From assembly GCA_964479465.1 (NCBI GenBank), contig CAYZMG010000014.1:1-64000 (forward strand): a stretch of 64,000 bases of DNA, written 5' to 3'. Source of the stretch: CADCTB01 sp964479465 (GTDB lineage: Bacteria; Actinomycetota; Acidimicrobiia; Acidimicrobiales; AC-14). The notes beneath the pieces were generated by a model that searched no databases, was not told the DNA's origin, and saw only the letters and a list, made by a program, of their open reading frames with translations. The stretch's first letter is position 1, and every line of letters begins with the position of its first letter. Shown in pieces: positions 44,490 to 53,608 of the stretch. The translations under genes were made by a program, and so were the position numbers.

Positions 44490-44858
44490 TTGAGAACAAG
44501 CAAGGCCATCGGCTTTCTACTGATCGGCTTGGGGTTGCTGGCCATCATCGGCGCCGCGATCCTTCCCGTCAGCCCGGCCACCCAGCGGTTGGGCCCGTTC
44601 CGGGTCGATATCCGGGGCGACAACTGCGGCCCGGCCGGATATGTCCTGTACGAGGACGGCAGCGCCATCTGCAAGGAGGCGGCCCAGAAGCGGCTCCTCT
44701 CCGTCTCCGTCGCCGGGCTGCTCGTCGTAGCGCTCGGCATGGCAATGTTCGCCGGGGGCGACGAGCCGCACGGGTCACGGATCCAGATGGGCCCGCCGAA
44801 GGTCAGCCGGCGGGAGGCCCGTCGCAATCGAGGCAATAGACGTTATACGCCCGGTTGA
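44490..44858 (+). CDS. small two-helix membrane protein
   Basis: 122 residues from TTG 44490, six bases after GGAGG. Helix one is AIGFLLIGLGLLAIIGAAILP and helix two is LLSVSVAGLLVVALGMAMF; between them is an external loop with two cysteines (GDNCGPAGYVLYEDGSAICKE) that could form a disulfide. The C-terminal tail is basic. Family unknown. It sits behind a FliA/WhiG-type promoter and overlaps the end of the convergent phosphoesterase gene by 56 bp. Confidence 0.65.
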   Translation: MRTSKAIGFLLIGLGLLAIIGAAILPVSPATQRLGPFRVDIRGDNCGPAGYVLYEDGSAICKEAAQKRLLSVSVAGLLVVALGMAMFAGGDEPHGSRIQMGPPKVSRREARRNRGNRRYTPG

Positions 44859-45543
44859 TCACCGGCTGGGCCACGTTGCGCACCTGGATGCCGCCGGGCG
44901 TGAACCCCTTCTCCGTGCCGCCGTGGGCGTGGCCATGGATGGCCACGTCGGCACCTGCCCGGTCGACGGCCTCGCCCAGGAGGTAGCTGCCGAGGAAGGG
45001 ATAGATCTCCAACCGCTCACCCCGGAGGGTGCCCTCGGTGGGGGCGTAGTGCATGAGGGCTACCCGTCGCTCCACGCCGGCGCCGGCCAGCGCTTCGAGC
45101 GCTTCCCGCAACGAGTCCGCCGCCTGCTGGGCGTGACGGACGAAGGCCTTCATCATCGGCTCCCCGAAGTCACTGCCGCTGGCGCCGGGGAAGCCGCTGC
45201 CGAACCCCTTGACGCCGGCGATCCCCACCTTCGTGCCCTGTACGTCGATCACCGTGGACGCACCCTCGAGAACCCTCACGCCGGCGTCGGCCAGCACGTC
45301 GGTGACCTCTTTCTCCCGGTCGGAGTGGTAATCGTGGTTCCCGAGCACGGCCACGACGGGCACGGGCAGGCCTTCCAGATCGCGGGCCAGGACGGCTGCC
45401 TCGTCGGGGTCGCCGAGGCGGGTGAGGTCGCCGGCCAGGAGGAAGACGTCGGCCTGGTCTTCGAGATCGCTCAGGTGGGGCCGGAGGGAGCCGGCGGAGT
45501 CGGCGCCGAAGTGGATGTCGCCGACGGCGGCTACACGGATCAC
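44803..45543 (-). CDS. metallophosphoesterase
   Basis: 246 residues. The two-metal motifs are present in order: VGDIHFGAD (D-x-H), LLAGDLTRLG (GD), VLGNHDYHSD (GNHD), LMHYAP (H) and IHGHAHGG (GH-x-H). Members cleave phosphoester bonds of nucleotides or proteins using Fe/Mn; the substrate is unknown. The stop lies inside the convergent gene. Its start overlaps the BON-domain gene upstream by 4 bp. Confidence 0.9.
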   Translation of the reverse strand: MIRVAAVGDIHFGADSAGSLRPHLSDLEDQADVFLLAGDLTRLGDPDEAAVLARDLEGLPVPVVAVLGNHDYHSDREKEVTDVLADAGVRVLEGASTVIDVQGTKVGIAGVKGFGSGFPGASGSDFGEPMMKAFVRHAQQAADSLREALEALAGAGVERRVALMHYAPTEGTLRGERLEIYPFLGSYLLGEAVDRAGADVAIHGHAHGGTEKGFTPGGIQVRNVAQPVINRAYNVYCLDCDGPPAG

Positions 45544-45791
45544 GTTAAGCGCTCCACGCGAGGCTGGTCGCCGAGCTCGGTGACGACGGTCTCGTTGTGG
45601 ACGTCGTACTCGGGCAGGACCTCGCCGGCGACGACCCCCACCATCCGCTGGCGTTCCTCCGTCGACACCTGGCCGGTGAGGAAGACCTTGCCGGCGGCGA
45701 TGCGGACGTCGAGGCCCATCTCGGCCACCCGCTCGTCGGTGGCCAGGGCGTTCCGAAGATGCTCGATGGCGTAGTCCTCCGGCTCGATCAT
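45540..45791 (-). CDS. BON-domain protein
   Basis: 83 residues. The sequence VRIAAGKVFLTGQVSTEERQRMVGVVAGE is one BON (bacterial OsmY and nodulation) repeat. Such domains bind phospholipid or assist envelope stability under stress. There is no signal peptide, so it probably stays in the cytosol; it is short and translated just before the phosphoesterase, to which it is coupled by overlap. Confidence 0.75.
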   Translation of the reverse strand: MIEPEDYAIEHLRNALATDERVAEMGLDVRIAAGKVFLTGQVSTEERQRMVGVVAGEVLPEYDVHNETVVTELGDQPRVERLT

Positions 45792-45801
45792 CCGGAGGCG
45801 A

Positions 45802-46428
45802 TCACGAGGCGAAGATGGCGTCGAAGAGAGCGCGGACAGGCTTCACGGGGACCCCCAGGTCGTTGGACTGGGCGTAGAGGAGAAGGCTGAGCACCCGCCG
45901 GGCCCCATGCCGGCGGGCCCGACAGATCAGGTAGTCCCAGTCCAGGTCTGATCCAGTGATCACGCCGAGCGCGTCGTGCCAGTGGTGCGGCATGTGCTCG
46001 TCCGCAGTCAGGGCCTTGATGATCAACAGATCCTCGGGGGCGATAATGCGGGCGGCGCAGCCCTGCACGTCGACGACCCGGGCATGGGCGAGCATCTCCT
46101 CGTCCAGGTAGATGTCCCCGGTGGAGCGGAAGATGATGTCGACGAGGATCTCGTCCTTGAACCCCTTGTAGAGCCAGCGGGGGTCGGTCTCCTCGGTGGT
46201 GAAGCCGCTGGCGGCAAGGGCCTCCAAGGTGAGTCGGGCCCGCTCCGGCTCGACGAAGATGTCGATGTCGTTCGTCCCTCGGGGCCGGCCGAGGGTGGCT
46301 GAGCTGATCCCGCCCATGAGGACGTACGGGATGCCCTTGTCCTCAAGGGCGCCGATGGCGTCACGCAGGACACCGAGGAAGACCTCCTCGTCGACCTCGC
46401 GCCCGTTCGGTGGTGGACCATGCCCCAT
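45802..46428 (-). CDS. nucleotidyltransferase-fold protein
   Basis: 208 residues from ATG 46428. Residues about 20-60 carry VLMGGISSATLGRPRGTNDIDIFV: GG/GS plus D-x-D is the nucleotidyltransferase signature, found in toxin-like AbiEii and in other minimal transferases. Later segments (EEMLAHARVVDVQGCAARIIAPEDLLIIKA) match that family. The target is unknown. It is divergent from a small acidic gene and closely follows the BON gene on the same strand (10 bp). Confidence 0.8.
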   Translation of the reverse strand: MGHGPPPNGREVDEEVFLGVLRDAIGALEDKGIPYVLMGGISSATLGRPRGTNDIDIFVEPERARLTLEALAASGFTTEETDPRWLYKGFKDEILVDIIFRSTGDIYLDEEMLAHARVVDVQGCAARIIAPEDLLIIKALTADEHMPHHWHDALGVITGSDLDWDYLICRARRHGARRVLSLLLYAQSNDLGVPVKPVRALFDAIFAS

Positions 46429-46468
46429 ACCAAGGGGACTACCCCGAGCGACGGGGTAGAAACTGAGC

Positions 46469-46633
46469 ATGAGCGATCAAGAGGTACCCGAGCCCGACGC
46501 CGCAGAGCAGGCCCAACCGGTCGCGATGGCCCCCGGGTTCATGGAGGTGTCCTCGGATCCCGAGGCGCCGGAGGCCGACGCCTACGAGCAGGCGATCGAA
46601 GCACCGGTGGACGAGGAGGAAGCCGAGCGGTAA
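46469..46633 (+). CDS. small acidic protein
   Basis: 54 residues from ATG 46469: MSDQEVPEPDAAEQAQPV to the end EEEAER. It is very acidic (about 17 Asp/Glu) and has a repeated pattern (DAAEQA, DAYEQAIEAPVDEEE). Such proteins are known as uncharacterised small acidic proteins in actinobacteria. Divergent from the nucleotidyltransferase gene with 40 bp between the starts. No further clue to function. Confidence 0.55.
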   Translation: MSDQEVPEPDAAEQAQPVAMAPGFMEVSSDPEAPEADAYEQAIEAPVDEEEAER

Positions 46634-46662
46634 CGGGGCGGCGGCGCGTCCCACAGAGGTGG

Positions 46663-47355
46663 TCAGCCGAGCTTGGCCCGGAGGAACTCCAGGGTGCGGA
46701 CCCACGCCTGGCGGGCGGCGTCCTCGTCGTAGACCTCAGGCCGGGTGTCGTCGAAGAAGGCGTGGCCGGTGCCTGGGTAGGCGAAGATCCGCACCTCCTT
46801 GCCCAGATCTGTGAGCGTCGCCTCGAAGGCGGCAACCGCCTCGGGTGAGTTCATGTCGTCGTGGGTGGCGAAGTGGCCCTCGACGGCCGCGGTGAGCGCC
46901 GACCACTCCGGGTGAGCCCCGTCGGGGGCGATGCCAGAGAAGGGGACGACCGCCCGCACCGCGTCGGGCCGCAGCGTGCCCAGCCACAGGGCGAGCCCGC
47001 CACCCATCCCGAAGCCGACAACCGCGACGCCGTGACCGCGCACCGAGTCGTGGGCCTGGAGGAAGTCCACCGCACCGGAGAGGTCGCGGGCCGCCCGTTC
47101 GAGGTCGAGGGCCATCATGGCCTTCGCCGCGTCGTCTGGCTCCCGGTTGGGCACGGTCGTGCCGTGGTAGAGGTCGGGCGCCAGGGCGGTGAAGCCCTCG
47201 CCGGCGAAGCGGTCACACACGTCGACGATGTGGTCGACCAGGCCCCACCATTCCTGGATGACGACGAGTCCCAGGCCGGCGCCTCCCTCGTGCGCCGGCG
47301 CCAGGTAGCCGGCGCCGGCGCCGCCATTGCTCGGGAACTCCACCATCTGCCCCAT
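46663..47355 (-). CDS. dienelactone hydrolase homologue lacking the nucleophile
   Basis: 230 residues from ATG 47355. The fold and most active-site motifs match dienelactone hydrolases: VIQEWWGL (Glu35), THDDMN (acid near 166-167) and GTGHAFFDD (His198). The nucleophile elbow should read G-x-C-x-G-G, but here it is VVGFGMGGG, with Gly116 in place of Cys. With no nucleophile it is unlikely to hydrolyse dienelactones; it may be a binding protein or use another residue. It is the last gene of a minus-strand group (47,355 from 48,658). Confidence 0.8.
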   Translation of the reverse strand: MGQMVEFPSNGGAGAGYLAPAHEGGAGLGLVVIQEWWGLVDHIVDVCDRFAGEGFTALAPDLYHGTTVPNREPDDAAKAMMALDLERAARDLSGAVDFLQAHDSVRGHGVAVVGFGMGGGLALWLGTLRPDAVRAVVPFSGIAPDGAHPEWSALTAAVEGHFATHDDMNSPEAVAAFEATLTDLGKEVRIFAYPGTGHAFFDDTRPEVYDEDAARQAWVRTLEFLRAKLG

Positions 47356-47367
47356 CACGGAGAGACG

Positions 47368-48171
47368 CTATCCAGAACCGGTGGCGGTGAGCTCCGGGGC
47401 GTCGGGGCAGTCGACCAGCTCCAGGGCCTCAGCCGGGCTGAGCGGGCCGTCCGGGCCGACCACTGCAGTGGCCAGCTCGATGGGGACGACCTCCCATTCG
47501 CCGTCCCAGGGGTGCCCGAGGGCGGTCACCTTGTCCACCATGGCGCCCCACAGCCGGACGGGCAGGATGCGGCCCACGCCGGCGACGACCCAGACGGGGA
47601 TCTGCTCGGTGTAGGCCACAGCCGCCGCCGCGTGTGAACCGGCGGCGGCCAGGAAGCCGCCGGGGCCCACCGCTGAGGCGTCGAGCAGGACCAGCGTGCT
47701 GGCGGACACGGCGGCCCCGATGCCGGCCTCGGGCACCAAAGAGGCCTCCGAGCCGGCGCGGTCGAGGGCGGCCACAAGGGGCGAGCCGTCGCCCATGACG
47801 TCGACCACGAGCACCCGGGCGTCACCCCGCCGGCGGAGGGCCTCGGTGACCTGCTCCGGCCATCCCAGCACCGTGAGCACGGCGTCGTCGGGGAGGGAGG
47901 CGGCCAGCACGGCCGGCGTGACGTCCTCCTGCAGCCGCTCGGCCGACATCCATGCCTCGGTGCCGGGGTCGGCCGCGGCCACCACCCGGGCGGCCAGCCA
48001 CCACAAGGGGCCGGATGCCGGCTGGCGCTCGGCCAGCCGCCGGCAGGCCAGGACGAGGGCCCGGGGGTCGTCGGCACACCCGGCCAGCGCCGCAGCCGCC
48101 TCCCGGGCGAGCAGGCCCGGCTCCAACCCCGACGCCCGGGCGACCATCCGCAGCCGCTCCATCGGATGCAC
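47368..48171 (-). CDS. IF-2B-like hypothetical protein
   Basis: 267 residues from GTG 48171. The C-terminal half (SASTLVLLDASAVGPGGFLAA, AAAVAYTEQIPVWVVAGVGRIL) follows the Rossmann-like pattern of eIF-2B alpha/ribose-1,5-bisphosphate isomerase family proteins: a Gly/Ser pocket, Asp, and then a strand with a V-W/Y. The N-terminal half is helical. Catalytic residues of the isomerases (Cys and Asp) cannot be placed confidently. It follows the membrane protein by 7 bp and precedes the hydrolase homologue by 12 bp. Confidence 0.55.
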   Translation of the reverse strand: MHPMERLRMVARASGLEPGLLAREAAAALAGCADDPRALVLACRRLAERQPASGPLWWLAARVVAAADPGTEAWMSAERLQEDVTPAVLAASLPDDAVLTVLGWPEQVTEALRRRGDARVLVVDVMGDGSPLVAALDRAGSEASLVPEAGIGAAVSASTLVLLDASAVGPGGFLAAAGSHAAAAVAYTEQIPVWVVAGVGRILPVRLWGAMVDKVTALGHPWDGEWEVVPIELATAVVGPDGPLSPAEALELVDCPDAPELTATGSG

Positions 48172-48178
48172 GGGGCGA

Positions 48179-48658
48179 CTACTGCCCGGGCTTGAACACC
48201 ATGAGGATGAGGATGAGCACCCAGAGGACGTTGACGATGGCGCCCACGGTGGCCACCTTCTTACCCATGGCCTGCACCTCCGCCGACTGCGCCCCCTCCG
48301 CTCCCGCCCGCAGGGCGACCATCTTGCGGATGGTCGGCACCTGGAGGCCCGTCGCCAGCCCCATGAGGACGAAGTAGAGCAAGAACGACAGCGACACCCA
48401 CATGGCGCTGAACTTGATCGCGTCCTCGCTCATCAGGATCAGCAGGATCCCGAGGATCGGCACCGCGCAGACCGCCACCGTAGGTATCTGGCCGGTCACC
48501 TTGAGCGTTGTCTGGGCCAAGGCCAAACCCTCGCGGCCGGGCAGGCTGCGGGACTCGTTGCCGTAGAAGCCGGCGATGAACATCCCTCCGAATCCGATGA
48601 TGGACGCCAGGATGTGCAGCACCAGCACCACGTTGTAGAGATCGCCGTCAACTCCCAT
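48179..48658 (-). CDS. DUF2269-like membrane protein
   Basis: 159 residues from ATG 48658 after AGGAGG. Four hydrophobic segments are seen (NVVLVLHILASIIGFGGMFIAGF, PTVAVCAVPILGILLILM, MWVSLSFLLYFVLMGLATGL, VATVGAIVNVLWVLILILMVF). The N-terminal LHILASIIGFGGM matches DUF2269-type predicted integral membrane proteins. Function unknown. First gene of a minus-strand group of three. Confidence 0.7.
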   Translation of the reverse strand: MGVDGDLYNVVLVLHILASIIGFGGMFIAGFYGNESRSLPGREGLALAQTTLKVTGQIPTVAVCAVPILGILLILMSEDAIKFSAMWVSLSFLLYFVLMGLATGLQVPTIRKMVALRAGAEGAQSAEVQAMGKKVATVGAIVNVLWVLILILMVFKPGQ

Positions 48659-48711
48659 GCGTCCTCCTGATCTCGCTCCCAGCAACTTAGTTGGGTTACC
48701 TTCCTCTCGCC

Positions 48712-49203
48712 GTGGCTACGAACCTTGCCCCTGAACTGGCTTTCGTCCCCGTGAGCGGCAAGCCGCGCACGCTCCGTGAGCTGCTGACCACCTTCCACCT
48801 GCTGCTGGTCGCCGTGGACCCGTCGAACGTGCGCAGCAAGTGGATCGTCCCCCCCGCCGCCCGCACACTGTTCGAGTACGAGCAGGCCGACTGCCGGGTG
48901 GGCTGGCTGGTGGCCGGCGACGCCGGCGACGCCCGCAAGCTTCTCGGGGGCTGGGCCAAGGACATCACCACCTTCCTGGACCCGGAGTTGACCGCCATCA
49001 AGGGCCTGGGGTTGGAGAGACTGCCGGCAATCGTCCACGTGAGCCAGACGCTCGAGGTCGTCACCACGGTCGAGGGCTGGGACCCGCCGGCGTGGCGGGC
49101 CCTCACCGTGGAGCTGTCACGCAGGATGCAGTGGAGCCGCCCTCACATCCCGGCGCCGGGCGACCCGGGGCCGTTCGAGGGTGCCCCCCTGCCGCGTCTT
49201 TAA
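48712..49203 (+). CDS. conserved hypothetical protein
   Basis: 163 residues from GTG 48712, divergent from the DUF2269 gene (53 bp). The opening ATNLAPELAFVPVSGKPRTLRELLTTFHLLLVAVDP and later GLERLPAIVHVSQTLEVVTTVEGWDPPAWR suggest a thioredoxin-like fold (an LAFV strand, helix, then cis-Pro in LPAIVHV), but there is no CxxC. Known from actinobacteria only as hypothetical. The gene has no clear ribosome site. Confidence 0.65.
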   Translation: MATNLAPELAFVPVSGKPRTLRELLTTFHLLLVAVDPSNVRSKWIVPPAARTLFEYEQADCRVGWLVAGDAGDARKLLGGWAKDITTFLDPELTAIKGLGLERLPAIVHVSQTLEVVTTVEGWDPPAWRALTVELSRRMQWSRPHIPAPGDPGPFEGAPLPRL

Positions 49204-49211
49204 GTTTCGCT

Positions 49212-49394
49212 TTACCGGCGGGGGCCGCTCGTAAGGGAGAGGGCGGCCAGCACCAGGAGCGACGTCGGCGCTTCCCGCAGCTCACCCAGGATGTACGTCG
49301 AGCGGTTCACCGTCTCGAGGGCGGACGTGACAGACGGAGCGTCGACCCGGCGACGCCTCAGTTCGGACGCCAGCACTGCCGCATGGACCTGCAC
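49212..49394 (-). CDS. small hypothetical protein
   Basis: 60 residues, MQVHAAVLASELRRRRVDA to the end LSLTSGPRR. It is plausible as an Ala/Leu-rich helical protein and lies in a gap between two other genes, but no ribosome site or family supports it. It could be an untranslated part of the region. Confidence 0.35.
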   Translation of the reverse strand: MQVHAAVLASELRRRRVDAPSVTSALETVNRSTYILGELREAPTSLLVLAALSLTSGPRR

Positions 49395-49495
49395 GAGGGT
49401 GGACCTCCCTTGCCCGGCTGTCCCCCCAACCTTCTGCCCTCAGCCCTGTGGAGCGCAAGAGCGGAAAGCTGTGCTCAAGCCTGTGGACAGTCTGG

Positions 49496-50884
<1,389 letters not shown>

Positions 50885-50983
50885 CACGAGCGACCGTACC
50901 CGCGCTCGCTCCTTGCGACTGTGGACAAGCCGGTCTAGGGTTCGCCCGAACCGAGAAGCCCCCCCGGCGACATTGTGAGGCCA

Positions 50984-52117
50984 ATGACCCCACGGCACCG
51001 GCGGCTCGGCGTCCTCGTCGGGATCGCACTGCTTTTCCCAGTTATGACGGCGCCGGCTTCCGCCGATCCTCTCGCGGACAAGCGAGCGGAGGCGGCTCGC
51101 ATCCAAGAGGCGCTGGAGCGCCAGGGCGAGAAGGTCAGCATCATGGCCGAGCGTTCCAACCGGGCCCAGCTCAAGGTGGCCGAGGTCGAAGGATCATTGG
51201 CCAAGACCGCGGCCGATGTGGCCCGCTCCGACGAACGCCTTCGGCAGGTCAAGGCCCGCCTGGCCACCGCCGCGGTGCTGGCCTATGTGCACGGCGGCAA
51301 CATCTCCCTGATCGGCCAGCTCGCCCGGGGCGGCCAGGCCGACATGGTGGTGAGGACGCAGTACCTGCGGGTGACAGCGGCCGACCAGCGCCGGGTCATC
51401 GGCGAGGTCCGTACCGCAAAGCAGGACCTCGAGACCCAGAAGTCCCGCCTCGAGAGCGAGCGCAAGGCCGCGGCCGAAGCGGCCGACGCCGCCACCGCCG
51501 CCAACCGCGCCGCCCAGGAAGCCGAGGACGCCCAGCGGGCCGTCCTGGGCCAGGTCACTGGCGAGCTGAGCCAGCTGGTGGCGGCCGAGCAGGCCCGGCG
51601 GGAAGCGGAGGAGCTCCGCAACCGGCCGGCGCCGGCGGCGATCACCGCCGCGCCGCCGGTGACCGAGCCCCCCCGGGTGCCGACAACGGCCGCCCCGCAG
51701 GCTCAGGCCACCACGATGGTGCCGGCCCAGACCCAGGCCCCGGCGCCGCCGGCGTCGGGCAAGGGCGCCATCGCCGTGGCCGAGGCCCGTAAGCAGCTCG
51801 GGAAGCCCTACGTCTGGGGCGGGTCCGGGCCCGACAGCTTCGACTGCTCCGGTCTCACGGCCTGGGCGTGGAAGGCGGCCGGCGTTCGACTCTCCCACTC
51901 CGCCTACACCCAGTATTTCGAGACCACCCGGGTGCCCATCAACGCCGTCCAGCCCGGCGACCTCCTGTTCTTCGGCAAGGACGGGGTGGAGAGCATCCAC
52001 CACAACGCCATCTACATCGGCGGCGGCGACATGATCGAGGCCAGCCAGAGCGGCGTCCCCATCCGCATCCGCGGCTGGCGGGCAGGCGACCTGGTGGGCG
52101 CCGGCAGGCCGGGCTAA
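50984..52117 (+). CDS. secreted NlpC/P60 peptidoglycan hydrolase
   Basis: 377 residues from ATG 50984 (GTG 50975 is possible). A Sec signal (LGVLVGIALLFPVMTAPASA) is followed by a long Ala/Glu-rich coiled coil (residues about 25-210), a Pro/Thr/Ala-rich linker and the NlpC/P60 domain: Cys in DSFDCSGLTAW, His in HHNAIYIG. This is the layout of RipA/RpfB-partner endopeptidases that cut peptide stems at division septa; the coiled coil may bind FtsX. A hairpin cluster follows the stop. Confidence 0.92.
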   Translation: MTPRHRRLGVLVGIALLFPVMTAPASADPLADKRAEAARIQEALERQGEKVSIMAERSNRAQLKVAEVEGSLAKTAADVARSDERLRQVKARLATAAVLAYVHGGNISLIGQLARGGQADMVVRTQYLRVTAADQRRVIGEVRTAKQDLETQKSRLESERKAAAEAADAATAANRAAQEAEDAQRAVLGQVTGELSQLVAAEQARREAEELRNRPAPAAITAAPPVTEPPRVPTTAAPQAQATTMVPAQTQAPAPPASGKGAIAVAEARKQLGKPYVWGGSGPDSFDCSGLTAWAWKAAGVRLSHSAYTQYFETTRVPINAVQPGDLLFFGKDGVESIHHNAIYIGGGDMIEASQSGVPIRIRGWRAGDLVGAGRPG

Positions 52118-52128
52118 ACGCCCACCCC

Positions 52129-52213
52129 GCCGGCGGAAGCCGGCTGGCCGACGAACCGTCGAGCGAAGCGAGCTTGGTTCGCCGGAACAGGAAGCGGGGC
52201 CGCCGGAGGCGGC
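52129..52213. terminator. three stem-loops between convergent genes
   Basis: In 85 bp there are GCCGGC/GCCGGC with loop GGAA (52129-52144), CGAACC ... GGTTCG enclosing a 18-nt interior (52152-52181), and GCCGCC/GGCGGC with loop GGA (52199-52213). They lie between the ends of the NlpC/P60 and SpoIIE genes. No U tract on either strand, so a termination role is inferred from position. Confidence 0.45.
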
Positions 52214-52222
52214 ACGTCGCAG

Positions 52223-53542
52223 TTACGTGGGCCGAAGGACGACTATTGCCATGTCGTCGGACATGTGGGGGCTGAAGCTGATGGTGGCCAGTTCGATGCG
52301 GCGGGCGATGCCGTCGGCGCTGCGGCCGGCGCAGGTCGAGAGGAGCTCGACCAGGCGGTCCTGGCCGAACTGCTCGCCGGCGGGGTTGCGGGCCTCGACC
52401 ACGCCGTCGGTGTAGAGGACGAGGGCGTCACCGGGGCGGAGGGCGACCGCCACGTCGCTGAAGTCGGTCCCCGGCAGCATGCCCAGCAGCATCCCCGGCG
52501 CGGCGTCGAGGACCGTGACCGACTCGTCGTCGTGGAGGACCAGTGCCGGCGGGTGCCCGCCTCCGGCGAGCAGCACCTGGACGCGATCGGCCAGGGGCGT
52601 GACGCAGGCCAGCACCGCGGTGAGGAAGCGGTCGTCGACGTCCTGGCGCAGCAGGGTTTCGTTGAGGCGGCTCAGGACGGCAGCCGGGCTCGGTAGGTGG
52701 GCGGCGATGGCCCGGATGCTGTATCGGGCCACACCGGTGACGGCGGCGGCGTCGGGGCCGCGTCCGGACACGTCGCCCAGGACGACGGCCCACCGGTCGT
52801 CGCCGAGCGGGAAGGCATCGTAGAAGTCGCCTCCCACGTCGCTGATGCCGGCGGCGCGGTACCGGGCCGCCAGGTCGACGCCGGGGATGCGGGGCAGGAC
52901 CGGCGGCAGCAGGGTCGCCTCGAGGGCGGAGGCGACCCGGTCACGCTCGGCCGCCACCTCGGCGTGGGCGATGGCGGCCCCGAGGTGGGTGGCGAGCCCC
53001 GAGGTCAGGCTCTCGGCCTCGGCCCCGAAGGCGTGGGGCCGCGGATGGCCCAGGTAGAGGATGCCGGCCAGCTGACCGTCGCCGTCGGGGACCGGAGAGA
53101 TGATCCAGCTGCGGACGAGGCGCCCGTCGGCCAAGGTGCCGTAGGCCTTGCTCAGCCGGTCGTCACGGGCCCAGGCGGCCACGTCGGACACCGAGTGGGG
53201 CTGGCCATGCATGCGGGGCCCGGCCAGCAGCGGGGCGTTGCCGATGTCGGGTCGCTCGGCGAAGTCGCTCCAAGCCGCGCCGGTCAGGATGGGCTCGGCG
53301 TCGGCGTCGGTCGGGACGTAGAGGGCGAAGCGGGCCCCGGTGAGCTCCCGGCACGCCTCGGCCACGCCGGCGACCAGGGGGCCGGTCTCGCGCTCGGCCA
53401 GGAGGCCGGGCAGGAGGACGACCAGGTCGAGCAGACGCCGGCGCTCGTCCTGCAACGCGTCTACCGCCGCTTTGGCGGTCTGCAGCTCGTCGGCCGCCCC
53501 GGCCTCCGTCGCCCGTGGCTCCTGGGTCTCCGGGCCCGTCAC
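52223..53542 (-). CDS. GAF-SpoIIE (PP2C-type) phosphatase
   Basis: 439 residues from GTG 53542; longer in-frame reading upstream exists but is not protein-like. A coiled segment (DELQTAKAAVDALQDERRRLLD) is followed by a GAF domain (residues about 75-225) and the SpoIIE/PP2C domain (about 245-439) with ISDVGGDFYDAFPL, VVLGDVSGRGPDAA, LLYTDGVVEARN and SDDMAIVVL, which hold the metal-binding aspartates. Such phosphatases remove phosphate from anti-sigma-factor antagonists. It is the last gene of the operon from 60,666 and its ribosome site lies in a hairpin. Confidence 0.92.
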   Translation of the reverse strand: MTGPETQEPRATEAGAADELQTAKAAVDALQDERRRLLDLVVLLPGLLAERETGPLVAGVAEACRELTGARFALYVPTDADAEPILTGAAWSDFAERPDIGNAPLLAGPRMHGQPHSVSDVAAWARDDRLSKAYGTLADGRLVRSWIISPVPDGDGQLAGILYLGHPRPHAFGAEAESLTSGLATHLGAAIAHAEVAAERDRVASALEATLLPPVLPRIPGVDLAARYRAAGISDVGGDFYDAFPLGDDRWAVVLGDVSGRGPDAAAVTGVARYSIRAIAAHLPSPAAVLSRLNETLLRQDVDDRFLTAVLACVTPLADRVQVLLAGGGHPPALVLHDDESVTVLDAAPGMLLGMLPGTDFSDVAVALRPGDALVLYTDGVVEARNPAGEQFGQDRLVELLSTCAGRSADGIARRIELATISFSPHMSDDMAIVVLRPT

Positions 53543-53549
53543 CGGGCCA

Positions 53550-53608
53550 CACTCCCGTTGGGAGTGCGCCCCGCTGAGTTCTTGCTGGACCGGCCTCCCG
53601 GGCCGGTC
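53550..53608 (-). promoter_or_regulatory. intercistronic hairpins masking a ribosome site
   Basis: Two perfect stems are present: GACCGGCC/GGCCGGTC (8 bp, loop of five, 53588-53608, covering the stop of the upstream gene) and CACTCCC/GGGAGTG (7 bp, loop of three, 53550-53566). The GGGAG of the second stem is the likely ribosome site of the SpoIIE gene (start at 53542), nine bases upstream of GTG. Confidence 0.6.
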
